NCBI RefSeq assembly: GCF_015209725.1 | Contig: NZ_CP063656.1 | Span: 975,001-1,039,000, forward strand | Length of the DNA stretch: 64,000 nucleotides | Source: Lysobacter ciconiae | GTDB lineage: Bacteria > Pseudomonadota > Gammaproteobacteria > Xanthomonadales > Xanthomonadaceae | Direction of reading: 5' to 3' | Shown here: piece after piece, positions 19,240 through 28,927 of the stretch | Layout of the letters: each line of letters begins with the position of its first letter | How positions within the stretch are numbered: position 1 is the first letter of the stretch | The notes under the pieces: model-generated | What the model saw: only the letters and a program-made list of their open reading frames with translations | Told to the model about the DNA's origin: nothing | The model's database searches: none | Translations under genes and position numbers: made by a program

Positions 19240-19524
19240 ATGGTCAAGATTCGACTGACCCGCGGCGGCGCCAAGAAGCGTCCCTTCTACCACATCATCG
19301 TTACCGACAGCCGCAGCGCCCGTGACGGCCGCAACATCGAACGGCTGGGTTTCTACAATCCGGTTGCCGCTGGTGGCGAGAAGCGCGTGGAGCTCAACAC
19401 CGAGCGCGTGAAGCACTGGGTCGGTACCGGCGCGCAGATGTCCGACAAGGTCGCCCTGCTGTACAAGGAAGCCTTGAAGTCGGTTGATGCTCCGGCCACC
19501 GCTACGGCTCCGGCCGCGGCCTGA
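19240..19524 (+). CDS. rpsP: 30S ribosomal protein S16
   Basis: A 94-residue S16 with the canonical N-terminus [41 protein letters not shown], and an Ala-rich C-terminal tail. It is an essential 30S assembly protein and the first gene of the rpsP-rimM-trmD-rplS operon. The ATG at 19240 gives the exact family start. rimM starts 36 bp downstream. Confidence 0.98.
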   Translation: MVKIRLTRGGAKKRPFYHIIVTDSRSARDGRNIERLGFYNPVAAGGEKRVELNTERVKHWVGTGAQMSDKVALLYKEALKSVDAPATATAPAAA

Positions 19525-19560
19525 TTTACCGGCGGTGCGCCTGGCGCACTGCCAACCACG

Positions 19561-20076
19561 ATGAATGACTCCGGGCACCGCATCCTCCTTGGCAGGGTGC
19601 TTGGTGCCATTGGTCTGCGTGGGGAGGTCAGGATCGAATCCTGGACCGAGCCTCGCGACGCCATTTTCCGCTACCAGCCCTGGACCCTGCGCGATGCACA
19701 GGGCAACGAGCGTGCGTGCAGCGGCGTGCGCGGGAGGGACACCGGCAAGCACGTGCTCGCCATCTTCCCCGAAGTGGCAGACCGCGACGCTGCCGAAGCG
19801 CTGACCGGGCTTGAGATCCATGTGCCGCGCAGCGCATTGCCGCCGCCGGCGCCCGGTGAGTATTACTGGGCCGATCTGGAAGGCCTGCGGGTCCGCAACG
19901 TCGAGGGTGTCGACCTGGGGCGCGTATCCCACCTGTTTTCCACCGGCGCCAACGACGTGCTGGTGGCGCGTGACGACGAGCGCGAACGGATGATTCCGTT
20001 CGTCCAGCCGCAATACGTCACCGCCATCGACCTGGAGCAGGGACTGGTCACCGTCGATTGGGATCCCGAGTTCTAG
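19561..20076 (+). CDS. rimM: Ribosome maturation factor RimM
   Basis: A 171-residue 16S rRNA processing factor that binds S19 and helps the 30S head mature. The N-terminal beta-barrel has [20 protein letters not shown]. The C-terminal PRC-barrel has [14 protein letters not shown] and [29 protein letters not shown]. It lies between rpsP and trmD, with a 7-bp gap to trmD, the usual gene order. Confidence 0.96.
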   Translation: MNDSGHRILLGRVLGAIGLRGEVRIESWTEPRDAIFRYQPWTLRDAQGNERACSGVRGRDTGKHVLAIFPEVADRDAAEALTGLEIHVPRSALPPPAPGEYYWADLEGLRVRNVEGVDLGRVSHLFSTGANDVLVARDDERERMIPFVQPQYVTAIDLEQGLVTVDWDPEF

Positions 20077-20083
20077 CGCCGGC

Positions 20084-20839
20084 ATGCGCATCGATGTGAT
20101 CAGCCTGTTCCCGGACTTCATTGCCCAGTGCGCCGTCTTTGGCGTGACCGGACGTGCGGTGGAGCGGGGCCTGCTGTCGCTGCACGGCTGGAATCCGCGC
20201 GACCATGCGCAGGGCAATTATCGGCGGGTCGATGATCGGCCGTTCGGCGGCGGTCCGGGAATGGTGATGCTGATCGATCCGCTGCGCTCGGCATTGAACG
20301 CCGCCCGCGCGGCGGACCCGCGGCCGGTGCGGACCATCTACCTGAGCCCCCAGGGGGCACCACTGACCCAGGCAAAAGTGCACGAGCTTGCGGGCCGTGA
20401 GCGGCTGCTGCTGTTGTGCGGCAGGTACGAGGGTATCGATGAACGCCTGATTGCCGCCGAGGTCGACGAGGAACTCTCCATCGGTGATTACGTGCTTTCC
20501 GGTGGCGAGCTGGCGGCCGCGGTCGTGGTCGATGCGGTGGCCCGGCTGCAGGAGGGTGCCTTGAACGACGCCGAGTCCGCCGTCCAGGACAGCTTTGAAG
20601 ACGGATTTCTCGACTGCCCGCATTACACGCGGCCGGTCTCGCACGAGCTGGGATCGGTGCCGGATGTGTTGATGTCTGGCAACCACGGCGACATCGCGCG
20701 CTGGCGACGGCAACAGTCGCTTGTGAGGACGATGCGGCGTCGCCCGGATCTGTTCGACGAGTCCGCGCTGTCGAAGGCCGATCGCAAACTGCTGGAGCAG
20801 TGGCGGGCCGAGCAAGCGGAACCCGATACCGCCAGCTGA
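20084..20839 (+). CDS. trmD: tRNA (guanosine(37)-N1)-methyltransferase
   Basis: A 251-residue SPOUT methyltransferase making m1G37 in tRNAs. Motifs are [26 protein letters not shown], the trefoil-knot SAM site [14 protein letters not shown] followed by [14 protein letters not shown], and [23 protein letters not shown]. The length and operon position are typical. There is a 177-bp gap to rplS. Confidence 0.97.
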   Translation: MRIDVISLFPDFIAQCAVFGVTGRAVERGLLSLHGWNPRDHAQGNYRRVDDRPFGGGPGMVMLIDPLRSALNAARAADPRPVRTIYLSPQGAPLTQAKVHELAGRERLLLLCGRYEGIDERLIAAEVDEELSIGDYVLSGGELAAAVVVDAVARLQEGALNDAESAVQDSFEDGFLDCPHYTRPVSHELGSVPDVLMSGNHGDIARWRRQQSLVRTMRRRPDLFDESALSKADRKLLEQWRAEQAEPDTAS

Positions 20840-20934
20840 AGCCGGGATTTCGCCTTCAGCCGCGACTCCCTGGCGCCCACCGGGGGCGAACACGCCCGTA
20901 CAGCCAGCACTGGCAATGATCGCCCCATCTCCGC

Positions 20935-20940
20935 TACAAT
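20935..20940 (+). promoter_or_regulatory. Candidate -10 element upstream of rplS
   Basis: TACAAT lies 76 bp upstream of the rplS ATG in the 177-bp trmD-rplS gap, suggesting an internal promoter in addition to operon read-through. The -35 region is not convincing. Confidence 0.3.
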
Positions 20941-21016
20941 TCGCCGCTTGACACTAATTACGCCAGACGCGGGTCCACGTGCACTCGCGCTACAACTACT
21001 CCAACAGGCCGCACCC

Positions 21017-21442
21017 ATGAAGAAGCCCTCGATCCATACGCTGCTGCAAGAATTCGAATCCGAGCAGGTCACCCGCGAACTGCCGGTCTTCGGCCCCGGC
21101 GACACCATCGTCGTCAACGTCAAGGTCAAGGAAGGCACCCGCGAGCGCGTGCAGGCCTATGAGGGCGTGGTCATCGCAATGAAGAACGCCGGTCTCAACT
21201 CCGCGTTCACTGTGCGCAAGATCTCGCACGGCTTCGGTGTGGAGCGCGTGTTCCAGAGCCACAGCCTGGTCATCGACTCGGTCGAAGTGAAGCGCCGCGG
21301 CAAGGTCCGCGCGGGCAAGCTGTACTACCTGCGTGGTCTGGAAGGTCGCAAGGCGCGCATCAAGGAAGACCTGGCCGGTGCGGCCAAGTTCAAGGCCGAG
21401 GCGAAAGCCGCTGCCGCCGCTGCTGCGGAAGCCGCCAAGTAA
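21017..21442 (+). CDS. rplS: 50S ribosomal protein L19
   Basis: A 141-residue L19 located at the 30S-50S interface. Family motifs are [43 protein letters not shown], and [22 protein letters not shown]. The Ala/Lys-rich C-terminal tail is longer than in E. coli, as in other Xanthomonadaceae. The ATG at 21017 begins [10 protein letters not shown]. An intrinsic terminator follows after 35 bp. Confidence 0.97.
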   Translation: MKKPSIHTLLQEFESEQVTRELPVFGPGDTIVVNVKVKEGTRERVQAYEGVVIAMKNAGLNSAFTVRKISHGFGVERVFQSHSLVIDSVEVKRRGKVRAGKLYYLRGLEGRKARIKEDLAGAAKFKAEAKAAAAAAAEAAK

Positions 21443-21477
21443 TCCATCTGGCGATGATGCATCCGCTGCACCACAAG

Positions 21478-21497
21478 GCCGCCTTCGGGCGGCTTTT
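21478..21497 (+). terminator. Intrinsic terminator of the rpsP-rplS operon
   Basis: A perfect 6-bp GC stem (GCCGCC/GGCGGC) with a TTCG tetraloop is followed by TTTT, 35 bp after the rplS stop. Confidence 0.85.
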
Positions 21498-21557
21498 GTG
21501 TGTCTGTGCGGCGGGGATCGTCGGTGACCCGTGCCGCGGTCGCTCGCAGGATTGGCG

Positions 21558-21956
21558 GTGACAGACGCTTCCGGCACCGTTCGCCTCGACCTGTGGCTGT
21601 GGGCGGCGCGGTTCTTCAAGAACCGCACGCTGTCGCGCCAGGCGATTGAAAGCGGCAAGGTCGAGGTCGATGGCCAGCGCCCCAAGGTCTCGCGCGGGGT
21701 CCGGGTTGATGATGTCCTGCGGGTGACCCGCGGGGAAGAAACCTTCGAGATCACCGTTCTCGCGCTCGCCAGCAAGCGCGGCTCTGCGACTGTCGCGCAA
21801 AACCTGTATCGCGAGTCCGAGGAGTCCAAGGTCGCGCGCGAAGAGGCCCGGGCGATGCGTGCGGCTGGCCGCGTCGGCTACGAGGCACCCAGGACCAAGC
21901 CCGACAAACGCGCCCGCCGACTGATCCGTGCGCTGGGCGATATCGACGCGCTGTAA
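21558..21956 (+). CDS. hslR: S4-domain RNA-binding heat shock protein Hsp15
   Basis: A 132-residue Hsp15-family protein. The N-terminal S4 domain (VRLDLWLWAARFFKNRTLSRQAI, SGKVEVDGQRPK) is followed by a basic C-terminal region (KPDKRARRLIRAL). Hsp15 binds free 50S subunits carrying stalled nascent chains. The GTG at 21558 is preferred because AGGA lies 6 nt upstream; another in-frame GTG is at 21531. It converges on mutS with a 12-bp gap. Confidence 0.9.
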   Translation: MTDASGTVRLDLWLWAARFFKNRTLSRQAIESGKVEVDGQRPKVSRGVRVDDVLRVTRGEETFEITVLALASKRGSATVAQNLYRESEESKVAREEARAMRAAGRVGYEAPRTKPDKRARRLIRALGDIDAL

Positions 21957-21968
21957 CGGCTCGGCGGT

Positions 21969-24578
21969 CTACGCCAGCGCCTTGATCCGGTACAGCGCCT
22001 CCAGCGCCTGGCGCGGCGTCAATTCGTCCGGATCCAGCTTGGCCAAGGCGTCCAGCGCGGCCGATGAGGGCGCGAACAGGCCGATCTGCTGGGGCTGGTC
22101 CAGGGCGGCCGCCGTCATCGCAGGCTTCGGCGCATCCCGACTCTGCTGCTCCAGCTCCGCCAGACGGCCACGTGCCTGGCCGATCACCTCGCGCGGCAGA
22201 CCGGCGAGCGCCGCCACCTGCAAACCGAAGCTGCGGTTCGCCGGGCCGTCCTTGACCGCATGCATGAACACCAGAGTGTCGCCGTGCTCGCGGTCGTGGT
22301 GCTCGACGGCGTCCAGGTGGACGTTGGCGATGCCGCTGCCGGGCTCGGCCAACGTTGTCAGTTCGAAATAGTGGGTGGCGAACAGGGTCCAGGCTCGGTT
22401 GTGGTGGGCAAGATGGCGGGCGCAGGCCTCGGCCAACGCGAGACCGTCGTAGGTCGAGGTGCCGCGGCCGATCTCGTCCATCAGCACCAGCGACTGCTCG
22501 GTCGCGTGATGCAGGATGTAGCTGGTCTCGCTCATCTCGACCATGAAGGTGGACTGGCCCTTGGCCAAGTCGTCGCCGGCGCCGATCCGGGTCAGGATGC
22601 GGTCGATCGGGCCGATCACGGCGCGCGAGGCCGGTACGAAGCTGCCGATGTGGGCCAGCAGCACGATCAGCGCGTTCTGGCGCATGTAGGTGCTCTTGCC
22701 GCCCATGTTCGGACCGGTGATCACGAGCATGCGGCGCTCGTCGTGCATCACCAGGTCATTGGGCTCGAAGGGCTCGCTGCGCACCGCTTCCACCACCGGG
22801 TGACGGCCGCGTTCGATGGCGATGCCGGGTTCGCCAGTCAGCTGTGGTCTGGACCAGTCCAGCGCCTGCGCACGTTCGGCCAGGCAGGCCAACACGTCCA
22901 GCTCCGCCAGCGCGGCGGCGCATCGCTTCAGGGGTTCCAACTGCTCGCCCAGGGTGTCCAGCAACTGCTCGTAGAGCAGGCGCTCGCGGGTCAGCGCACG
23001 CTCGCGGGCGGAGAGGACCTTGTCCTCGAAGGCCTTCAACTCCTCGGTGATGTAGCGCTCGGCGTTGGTCAGGGTCTGGCGCCGGGTGTAATGGGTGGGG
23101 GCCTTGGCGGCGTGGGCCTTGCTGACTTCCAGATAGTAGCCATGCACGCGGTTGTAGCCGACCTTCAGCGTCGGGATGCCGCTGGCCTCGCGCTCGCGGC
23201 TTTCCAGGTCGATCAGGTACTGGTCGGCGGTGCTCGAAAGGGTGCGCAGCTCGTCAAGCTCGGTGTCGTAACCGCTGGCAAAGATGCCGCCGTCGCGGGC
23301 GAGGACCGGCGGCTGCTCGACGAGCGCCGATTCGAGCAGGTCGGCGTGGTCCGCGTGCTCGCCCAGCTCGGCCGAGAGGCGATCCAGCAAGGGGGAGTCC
23401 AGGGGGTCGAGACCCTTGCGTACGTCCGGCAGCATGGCCAGGCCATCGCGCAGGGTGGACAGGTCGCGGGGACGGGCACTGCGCAGGGCGATCCGGGTCA
23501 GGATCCGCTCCAGGTCACCCAGTGCGCGGAAGTGCGTTCGCAGGGTCTCCCCGGCGGGACCGGACAGTGTCTCGACCGCATGGTGCCGCCGGCGGAGGAT
23601 GTCGTGATCGCGCAACGGCCGGTGCAGCCAGCGTCGCAGCAGGCGGCCGCCCATCGGCGTGACCGAGGTGTCCAGCACGCCCAACAGGGTGTGCTTGCTG
23701 TCGCCATCCATGCGCGAGTCAAGCTCCAGATGGCGGCGGGTCGGTGCGTTCATCGCGATCGCGCCATCGCCCGATTCCACCGCGATCGCCGTCAGGTGCG
23801 GCAGGCGCTGCTTCTGGGTTTCCTCGACATAGCCGAGCAGGGCGGACGCGGCGGCAATCGCCAGTGGCTTGTCCTCCAGCCCGAAACCGGACAGATCGTG
23901 CAGGCCGAAGAACTTCAGCAGCTGGCGGCGACCGCTGTCGGCATCGAACAGCCACGGCGGCCGCACGCGCACGCCGCTGCGCTCGCTGACGAACACCGGC
24001 CAGCCGTCCTCATCCGCGCACAGCAACTCCGCCGGTTCCAGACGCGCCAGCTCGGCCTCCAGTGCGTCTTCGCTGGCCACCTCGTTGACCAGGAAACGCC
24101 CACCGGCCAGGTCCGCCCACGCGATTCCATAGCCGCTCTTTCCGCGGGAGACGGCCAGCAGAAGGGTGTCGCGGCGTTCGCTCAGCAGCGCCTCGTCGGT
24201 GACCGTGCCCGGAGTGACGATGCGCACCACCTTGCGCTCGACCAGCCCCTTGCTGGTGGCGGGATCGCCGATCTGCTCGCAGATGGCGACCGACTCGCCC
24301 AGGGCGACCAGGCGGGCCAGATACCCTTCCGCGGCGTGATGCGGGACACCCGCCATCGGGATCGGCTGGCCGGCGGAATTGCCGCGCTGGGTCAGGGTGA
24401 TGTCGAGCAGCCGCGCCGCCTTGCGCGCGTCGTCGTAGAACAACTCGTAGAAATCGCCCATACGGAAGAACAGCAGCACGTCGGGATGCGCGGCTTTTTC
24501 CCGGAAAAACTGGCGCATCAACGGGGTGTGCTCGGTGGGTGTGTCCTTCAGGTCACCTTCCGTCGTGGCGTCAGTCAC
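21969..24578 (-). CDS. mutS: DNA mismatch repair protein MutS
   Basis: About 869 residues. The mismatch-recognition domain has [17 protein letters not shown] (Phe-x-Glu wedge). The ATPase domain has [18 protein letters not shown] (Walker A), [19 protein letters not shown] (Walker B/signature), and the FATHYFELT switch. It recognises mismatches and recruits MutL. The GTG at 24578 has GGAG 10 nt upstream. ATGs further upstream (24629, 24623) keep the frame open but add a non-conserved extension. Upstream lies the structured-repeat cluster. Confidence 0.96.
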   Translation of the reverse strand: MTDATTEGDLKDTPTEHTPLMRQFFREKAAHPDVLLFFRMGDFYELFYDDARKAARLLDITLTQRGNSAGQPIPMAGVPHHAAEGYLARLVALGESVAICEQIGDPATSKGLVERKVVRIVTPGTVTDEALLSERRDTLLLAVSRGKSGYGIAWADLAGGRFLVNEVASEDALEAELARLEPAELLCADEDGWPVFVSERSGVRVRPPWLFDADSGRRQLLKFFGLHDLSGFGLEDKPLAIAAASALLGYVEETQKQRLPHLTAIAVESGDGAIAMNAPTRRHLELDSRMDGDSKHTLLGVLDTSVTPMGGRLLRRWLHRPLRDHDILRRRHHAVETLSGPAGETLRTHFRALGDLERILTRIALRSARPRDLSTLRDGLAMLPDVRKGLDPLDSPLLDRLSAELGEHADHADLLESALVEQPPVLARDGGIFASGYDTELDELRTLSSTADQYLIDLESREREASGIPTLKVGYNRVHGYYLEVSKAHAAKAPTHYTRRQTLTNAERYITEELKAFEDKVLSARERALTRERLLYEQLLDTLGEQLEPLKRCAAALAELDVLACLAERAQALDWSRPQLTGEPGIAIERGRHPVVEAVRSEPFEPNDLVMHDERRMLVITGPNMGGKSTYMRQNALIVLLAHIGSFVPASRAVIGPIDRILTRIGAGDDLAKGQSTFMVEMSETSYILHHATEQSLVLMDEIGRGTSTYDGLALAEACARHLAHHNRAWTLFATHYFELTTLAEPGSGIANVHLDAVEHHDREHGDTLVFMHAVKDGPANRSFGLQVAALAGLPREVIGQARGRLAELEQQSRDAPKPAMTAAALDQPQQIGLFAPSSAALDALAKLDPDELTPRQALEALYRIKALA

Positions 24579-24664
24579 TGGCTGGCTTCTCCGGGCGAGG
24601 TATGGCTTCGAGTGGGGCGTCATTCTCACGCGTTTGCGGGGGCCGTGGCCATGGTCACGTGGGA

Positions 24665-24758
24665 CGCGACCTGCAGGCCTTCCGGGCGAATGTCCCCCGG
24701 CCCCCGCCTGCGGCGAGTGCCTCCTCCTTTACTTCGCCCCGAAGGCCTGCAGGCCGCG
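24665..24758 (-). repeat. Structured repeat, copy A (mutS side)
   Basis: Two 26-nt arms (24665-24690 and 24733-24758) are inverted complements with two mismatches. They enclose a 42-nt core. On the minus strand the core begins GTAAAGGAGGAGGC and ends GCCGGGGGACA, with a small GC hairpin between. The core ends are shared with copies B-D, and the arms are largely copy-specific. It is oriented opposite to copy B. Confidence 0.85.
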
Positions 24759-24807
24759 TTGATACTGTCGGATCTGCGCTCTGCGATCCTGCCGTTGCTG
24801 CAACGAC

Positions 24808-24897
24808 GGGTGCCGATAGTGTTGCGTGTGAAATAAAGGAGGAGGCACCGGTTTTATCGGTGCCGGGGGACATTCACACGCAACACTATCGGCACCC
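24808..24897 (+). repeat. Structured repeat, copy B
   Basis: Two perfect 25-nt inverted arms (24808-24832 and 24873-24897) enclose a 40-nt core. The core begins ATAAAGGAGGAGGC and ends GCCGGGGGACA, around an inner 7-bp hairpin GGCACCG/CGGTGCC. It is head-to-head with copy A across a 49-bp linker, which itself contains a short CGTTG/CAACG hairpin (24793-24805). It ends 95 bp before the epimerase start. Outside the two copies, the 24579-24992 gap shows no gene. Confidence 0.88.
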
Positions 24898-24992
24898 GGC
24901 ACCCGGCCACCCCATCAAATGCGCGATGCTTGGCGTTCGGACACTCTATGATGCATGGTTTCCGGCCCTCCGCGGGCCAATGTGGAACCTCC

Positions 24993-26000
24993 ATGAAAGT
25001 GCTTGTGACCGGCACCGCCGGATTTATCGGCTCCCATCTCGCCATGCGCCTGCTGGAGCGCGGCGATGAAGTGGTCGGCTTCGACAATCTCAGCGACTAC
25101 TACGACGTGACCCTGAAGCAGGCGCGACTGGCGCGTTTCATGGACCATCCCGGTTACACCCACATCCAGGCCGATCTCGCCGACCGCGAGGCGGTGGGAA
25201 CCGCATTTGCGACGCACAAGCCGCAACGCGTGGTGAACCTGGCTGCGCAGGCCGGTGTGCGCTATGCGGCGCAGAACCCGCACGTCTATGTGTCCAGCAA
25301 CGTCACCGGCTTTCTACACATCCTCGAGGGCTGTCGCCACCACGGTGTCGAGCATCTGGTCTTCGCGTCCACCAGCTCGGTCTACGGCGCCAACACGACG
25401 ATGCCGTTCTCCGAGCATCAGTCCACCGAGCATCCGTTGACGCTGTACGCGGCGACCAAGAAAGCCAACGAGATGATGGCGCACAGCTACGCGCACCTCT
25501 ACGGCATCCCCAGCACCGGCCTGCGCTTTTTCACCGTGTACGGGCCGTGGGGTCGGCCGGACATGGCCTTGTTCCTGTTCACCAGGGCGATCCTCGCCGG
25601 GGAGCCGATCAAGGTGTTCAACCACGGCCACCACAAGCGCAGCTTCACCTACGTCGATGACATCGTCGAAGGCGTCATCCGCAGCCTGGACCATCCGCCG
25701 GTCGCCAACCCTGACTGGAATGCCGCCGCGCCCGATCCCGCGACCAGCAACGCACCCTACCGCGTGTTCAATATCGGCAACGAGAGCACGGTCGAGTTGC
25801 TGCGCTACATCGAAGTGCTGGAGCAGTGCCTGGGCCGCAAGGCGCAGATGGAGCTGCTGCCGCTGCAGGCCGGCGACGTGCCCGATACCGAGGCCGATGT
25901 TTCCGAGCTGATCAAGGCGGTGGATTACCGGCCGCAGGTTTCGGTGGAGACCGGCGTGGCGAACTTCGTTGACTGGTATCGCGACTACTACAAGGTCTGA
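24993..26000 (+). CDS. NAD-dependent epimerase, UDP-glucuronate 4-epimerase-like
   Basis: A 335-residue extended short-chain dehydrogenase. The Rossmann motif is [17 protein letters not shown] at the N-terminus. [11 protein letters not shown] supplies the catalytic Ser and Tyr context, and [16 protein letters not shown] the YxxxK pair. [19 protein letters not shown] is characteristic of UDP-glucuronate/galacturonate 4-epimerases. It supplies UDP-GalA or related sugars for surface polysaccharide. It is monocistronic and lies between the two structured-repeat clusters together with radA. Confidence 0.88.
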   Translation: MKVLVTGTAGFIGSHLAMRLLERGDEVVGFDNLSDYYDVTLKQARLARFMDHPGYTHIQADLADREAVGTAFATHKPQRVVNLAAQAGVRYAAQNPHVYVSSNVTGFLHILEGCRHHGVEHLVFASTSSVYGANTTMPFSEHQSTEHPLTLYAATKKANEMMAHSYAHLYGIPSTGLRFFTVYGPWGRPDMALFLFTRAILAGEPIKVFNHGHHKRSFTYVDDIVEGVIRSLDHPPVANPDWNAAAPDPATSNAPYRVFNIGNESTVELLRYIEVLEQCLGRKAQMELLPLQAGDVPDTEADVSELIKAVDYRPQVSVETGVANFVDWYRDYYKV

Positions 26001-26104
26001 GCGGGACAAACCTTCGCGGACGCTGTGCAAAGGTTCTGCCGTGGATCTCCCGCGGTGCGACAGGGGGCCGCTAAAGTGGCGTCCCGCCCGTTTCGATGCC
26101 GCCC

Positions 26105-27520
26105 ATGTCCTTTGCCAGCAAATCGCCCGCCAAGCCCGCCGCCAAGGCGAAGGTTGCCTACGTCTGCTCGGAATGCGGCTCCGACCACAACAAGTGGCAG
26201 GGGCAGTGTGCGGACTGCGGTGAATGGAACACGCTGACGGAGTTCGTGATCGAGTCCGCCGCGGCACAGAAGAGCGCCGCTCCCGCGCGCCGCAGCGGCT
26301 GGGCAGGCAAGGTCGATCCGCCCAAGGTCACCGCGCTCAAGGACGTCAGCCACTCGGGCGAGTCGCGCGTCTCCACCGGCATCGGTGAGCTGGACCGTGT
26401 CCTCGGCGGGGGCATGGTCGCCGGGTCGGTGGTCCTGGTGGGCGGGGATCCGGGCATCGGCAAATCGACGCTGCTGTTGCAGGCGGTGTCGAAGATGGCC
26501 GAGTCACTGCCCGCGCTCTACGTGACGGGCGAGGAATCCCTGGCCCAGGTCGCCGCGCGAGGTGCGCGCCTTGGCCTGTCGCTGGACGGCGTCAACGCGC
26601 TGGCGGAAACCGGCGTGGAACGGATTCTCGAGCAGGCGATCGCGACCTCCCCGCGGCTGCTGGTCGCCGACTCCATCCAGACCCTGTGGACCGAGTCACT
26701 GACCGCCGCGCCCGGCTCGGTCAGCCAGGTCCGTGAAAGCGCAGCGCGGCTGGTGCGCTACGCCAAGGAAACCGGCACCGCGGTGTTCCTGGTCGGCCAC
26801 GTGACCAAGGAAGGGGGCATTGCCGGGCCGCGCGTGCTCGAGCACATGGTCGATGCGGTGCTGTACTTCGAGGGCGAGTCGGGGAGCCGGTTCCGCGTCC
26901 TGCGCGCGTTCAAGAACCGCTTCGGCGCGGTCAACGAACTGGGCGTGTTCGCGATGGGCGACAAGGGCCTGCGCGAGGTGTCGAATCCGTCGGCGATTTT
27001 CCTGTCCGGCAGTGTCGCCGCCCAGCCCGGCAGCTGCGTGATGGTGACCCGCGAGGGCACGCGGCCTTTGCTGGTCGAGGTGCAGGCGCTGGTGGACGCC
27101 TCGCCGCTGTCCAACCCGCGCCGGGTGGCTGTCGGCATGGAAGGCAACCGGCTGGCGATGCTGTTGGCGGTCCTGCACCGGCATGCCGGGGTGGGAGTGG
27201 GGGACCAGGACGTGTTCGTGAACATCGTCGGCGGCATCCGCGTGCAGGAGACCGCCGCCGACCTGCCGGTGTTGCTGGCGGTGCTGTCGAGTCTGCGTGA
27301 CCGGCCGCTGTCGGAGAAGACGATTGCCTTCGGCGAGGTCGGACTCTCGGGCGAGATCCGCCCCGTGCCCAACGGCGAGGACCGCCTGAAAGAGGCCGCC
27401 ACCCATGGTTTCAAGCGCGCGATCGTGCCCAAGGGCAACGCGCCACGCAGCGGGAAGATCGGCGCGATGGAAGTGATTGCGGTGGAGCGCCTGGCGGAGG
27501 CGGTTGAGGCGGCGGGCTGA
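26105..27520 (+). CDS. radA: DNA repair protein RadA
   Basis: A 471-residue branch-migration ATPase of recombination intermediates. The N-terminal C4 zinc finger is YVCSECGSDHNKWQGQCADC. The RecA-like core has GGDPGIGKSTLLLQ. The RadA-specific KNRFG motif is in FKNRFGAVNELGVF, and the C-terminal Lon-like domain includes GGIRVQETAADLPVLLAVLSS. An in-frame ATG three codons upstream (26096) is equally possible. It is downstream of the epimerase and is followed by repeat copies C and D. Confidence 0.95.
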   Translation: MSFASKSPAKPAAKAKVAYVCSECGSDHNKWQGQCADCGEWNTLTEFVIESAAAQKSAAPARRSGWAGKVDPPKVTALKDVSHSGESRVSTGIGELDRVLGGGMVAGSVVLVGGDPGIGKSTLLLQAVSKMAESLPALYVTGEESLAQVAARGARLGLSLDGVNALAETGVERILEQAIATSPRLLVADSIQTLWTESLTAAPGSVSQVRESAARLVRYAKETGTAVFLVGHVTKEGGIAGPRVLEHMVDAVLYFEGESGSRFRVLRAFKNRFGAVNELGVFAMGDKGLREVSNPSAIFLSGSVAAQPGSCVMVTREGTRPLLVEVQALVDASPLSNPRRVAVGMEGNRLAMLLAVLHRHAGVGVGDQDVFVNIVGGIRVQETAADLPVLLAVLSSLRDRPLSEKTIAFGEVGLSGEIRPVPNGEDRLKEAATHGFKRAIVPKGNAPRSGKIGAMEVIAVERLAEAVEAAG

Positions 27521-27563
27521 GGGCGGGTAGAGCTCTGCGCTTGTTGGTTGCGGGGGGGGCGGA

Positions 27564-27647
27564 GGTGATTGTCCTTGGGTGCGAATGTCCCCCGGCACCG
27601 ATGAAGCCGGTGCCTCCTCCTTTATTTCGCACCCAAGGACAATCACC
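27564..27647 (-). repeat. Structured repeat, copy C (radA side)
   Basis: Perfect 22-nt inverted arms (27564-27585 and 27626-27647) enclose a 40-nt core. Read on the minus strand, the core differs from the copy B core at only two positions, both in the hairpin loop. The arms differ from those of A and B. It begins 44 bp after the radA stop. Confidence 0.87.
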
Positions 27648-27724
27648 CCCGGCGTGCCAGCTTGGCGGAGGTTGCAGGGCGCAAGGTCAGCGTCTCGCTT
27701 TCGGCCTACCGCTGCGGCCCGACA

Positions 27725-27820
27725 GCGAGATCTGGTGTCCTTCGGAGCGAAGTAAAGGAGGAGGCCTCCGCCGCCGGCGGAGGCCGGGGGACATTCGCTG
27801 TGAAGGACGCCAGGTCTCGC
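27725..27820 (+). repeat. Structured repeat, copy D
   Basis: 27-nt arms (27725-27751 and 27794-27820) are complementary at 23 of 27 positions; two of the four differences are T opposite G. The 42-nt core begins GTAAAGGAGGAGGC and ends GCCGGGGGACA, around a GCCTCCGCC/GGCGGAGGC hairpin. It faces copy C head-to-head over a 77-bp linker, the same layout as A and B. The gap 27521-27886 holds only these repeats and the sodB terminator. Confidence 0.85.
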
Positions 27821-27833
27821 CCAAGCGAACGAC

Positions 27834-27861
27834 AAAAAAACGGCCGGATTTCTCCGGCCGT
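27834..27861 (-). terminator. Intrinsic terminator of sodB
   Basis: On the minus strand an 8-bp stem (ACGGCCGG/CCGGCCGT) with a 6-nt loop runs into a T7 tract, 26 bp after the sodB stop. Confidence 0.9.
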
Positions 27862-27886
27862 CTCGATCCAACGCGTAGCGTGCGGC

Positions 27887-28465
27887 TTACGTCAGGTTCG
27901 ACGCCACGAAGTCCCAGTTGACCAGCTTCCAGAACGTTTCCACGTACTTCGGCCGCGCGTTGCGGTAGTCGATGTAGTACGCGTGCTCCCACACATCGCA
28001 GGTCAGCAGCGCGGTATCGCTGCCGGTCAGCGGCGTGTTGGCGTTGGAGGTGCTGACCAGCGCCAGCGAACCGTCGGTGCGCTGCACCAGCCAGCCCCAG
28101 CCGGAGCCGAAGGTCTTGACCGCGGTATCGCTGAACTGCTCCTTGAACGTGGCGAAGTCGCCGAAGGACTTGTCGATCGCCTCGGCCAGCTTGCCGGTCG
28201 GCTCGCCGCCGCCGTTGGGGCTCAGGCAGTTCCAGTAGAAGGTGTGGTTCCAGACCTGGGCGGCGTTGTTGAACATCCCGCCCTGCGACTTGCGGATGAT
28301 GTCCTCAAGCGGCATGTCGGCAAACTCGGTGCCTTCGATCATCTTGTTGAGGTTGTCGACGTAGGCCTTGTGATGCTTGCCGTAGTGGAAGTCGATGGTC
28401 TCGCCGGAGATGTGCGGCTCCAGGGCGGTGCGTTCAAACGGAAGCGGTGGCAGTTCGATGGCCAT
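27887..28465 (-). CDS. sodB: Superoxide dismutase, iron type
   Basis: A 192-residue Fe/Mn-family SOD that dismutates superoxide in the cytoplasm. The metal ligands are in place: His in [16 protein letters not shown], His in [12 protein letters not shown], and Asp/His in [17 protein letters not shown]. The [11 protein letters not shown] signature and GGMFNNAAQ favour the iron form, although metal use cannot be proved from sequence. It is monocistronic, has a strong terminator, and is divergent from the glutaredoxin gene. Confidence 0.94.
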   Translation of the reverse strand: MAIELPPLPFERTALEPHISGETIDFHYGKHHKAYVDNLNKMIEGTEFADMPLEDIIRKSQGGMFNNAAQVWNHTFYWNCLSPNGGGEPTGKLAEAIDKSFGDFATFKEQFSDTAVKTFGSGWGWLVQRTDGSLALVSTSNANTPLTGSDTALLTCDVWEHAYYIDYRNARPKYVETFWKLVNWDFVASNLT

Positions 28466-28606
28466 TGGCGGGCTCCTTGCAGGGACGGACGGGGTCACGG
28501 CCCGGGTAGGGCCGCGAACGTGATGAGGCATTACAATTAGCCATTCTATCCCCACCCCTGTTTCCGGGCCGTCAATGGCGGGAGACGCATTGCAGGAGCC
28601 GCGCGC

Positions 28607-28927
28607 ATGCCGGTGATGGACCAGATCCGGACCGCAGTCGAAAGCCACCCGGTCGTACTTTTCATGAAGGGAACCCCGCAATACCCGATGTGCCAGTTTT
28701 CCAGCCGGGCCGTGCAGATCCTGCTGGCGGCGGGCGGTGCAGCCATGCACACCGTCAACGTGCTGGAAGAGCCGGAAATCCGCGCCAACCTGCCGCGCTA
28801 CTCCAACTGGCCAACGTTCCCGCAGTTGTTCATCCATGGCGAGCTGATCGGCGGCAGCGACATCACCGCCGAGTTGGCCGAGTCCGGTGAGTTGGCGCGC
28901 ATGCTCGGCGAGGCCTTGCCGCAGTGA
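28607..28927 (+). CDS. grxD: Grx4-type monothiol glutaredoxin
   Basis: A 106-residue monothiol glutaredoxin that, in the family, binds and transfers [2Fe-2S] clusters with glutathione and BolA. The active-site region reads [17 protein letters not shown], so the usual CGFS is CQFS here. The GSH-binding [18 protein letters not shown] motif is intact. Its stop overlaps the GTG start of the SDR gene (GTGA), so the two are co-translated. It is divergent from sodB by 141 bp, an oxidative-stress/iron context. Confidence 0.9.
   Translation: MPVMDQIRTAVESHPVVLFMKGTPQYPMCQFSSRAVQILLAAGGAAMHTVNVLEEPEIRANLPRYSNWPTFPQLFIHGELIGGSDITAELAESGELARMLGEALPQ

Noticed and set aside
22260..24836. Long plus-strand open frame opposite mutS
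   Set aside because: It is antisense to an intact, conserved MutS, is low-complexity (Gln/Arg/Val-rich), and has no ribosome-binding site or family motifs.
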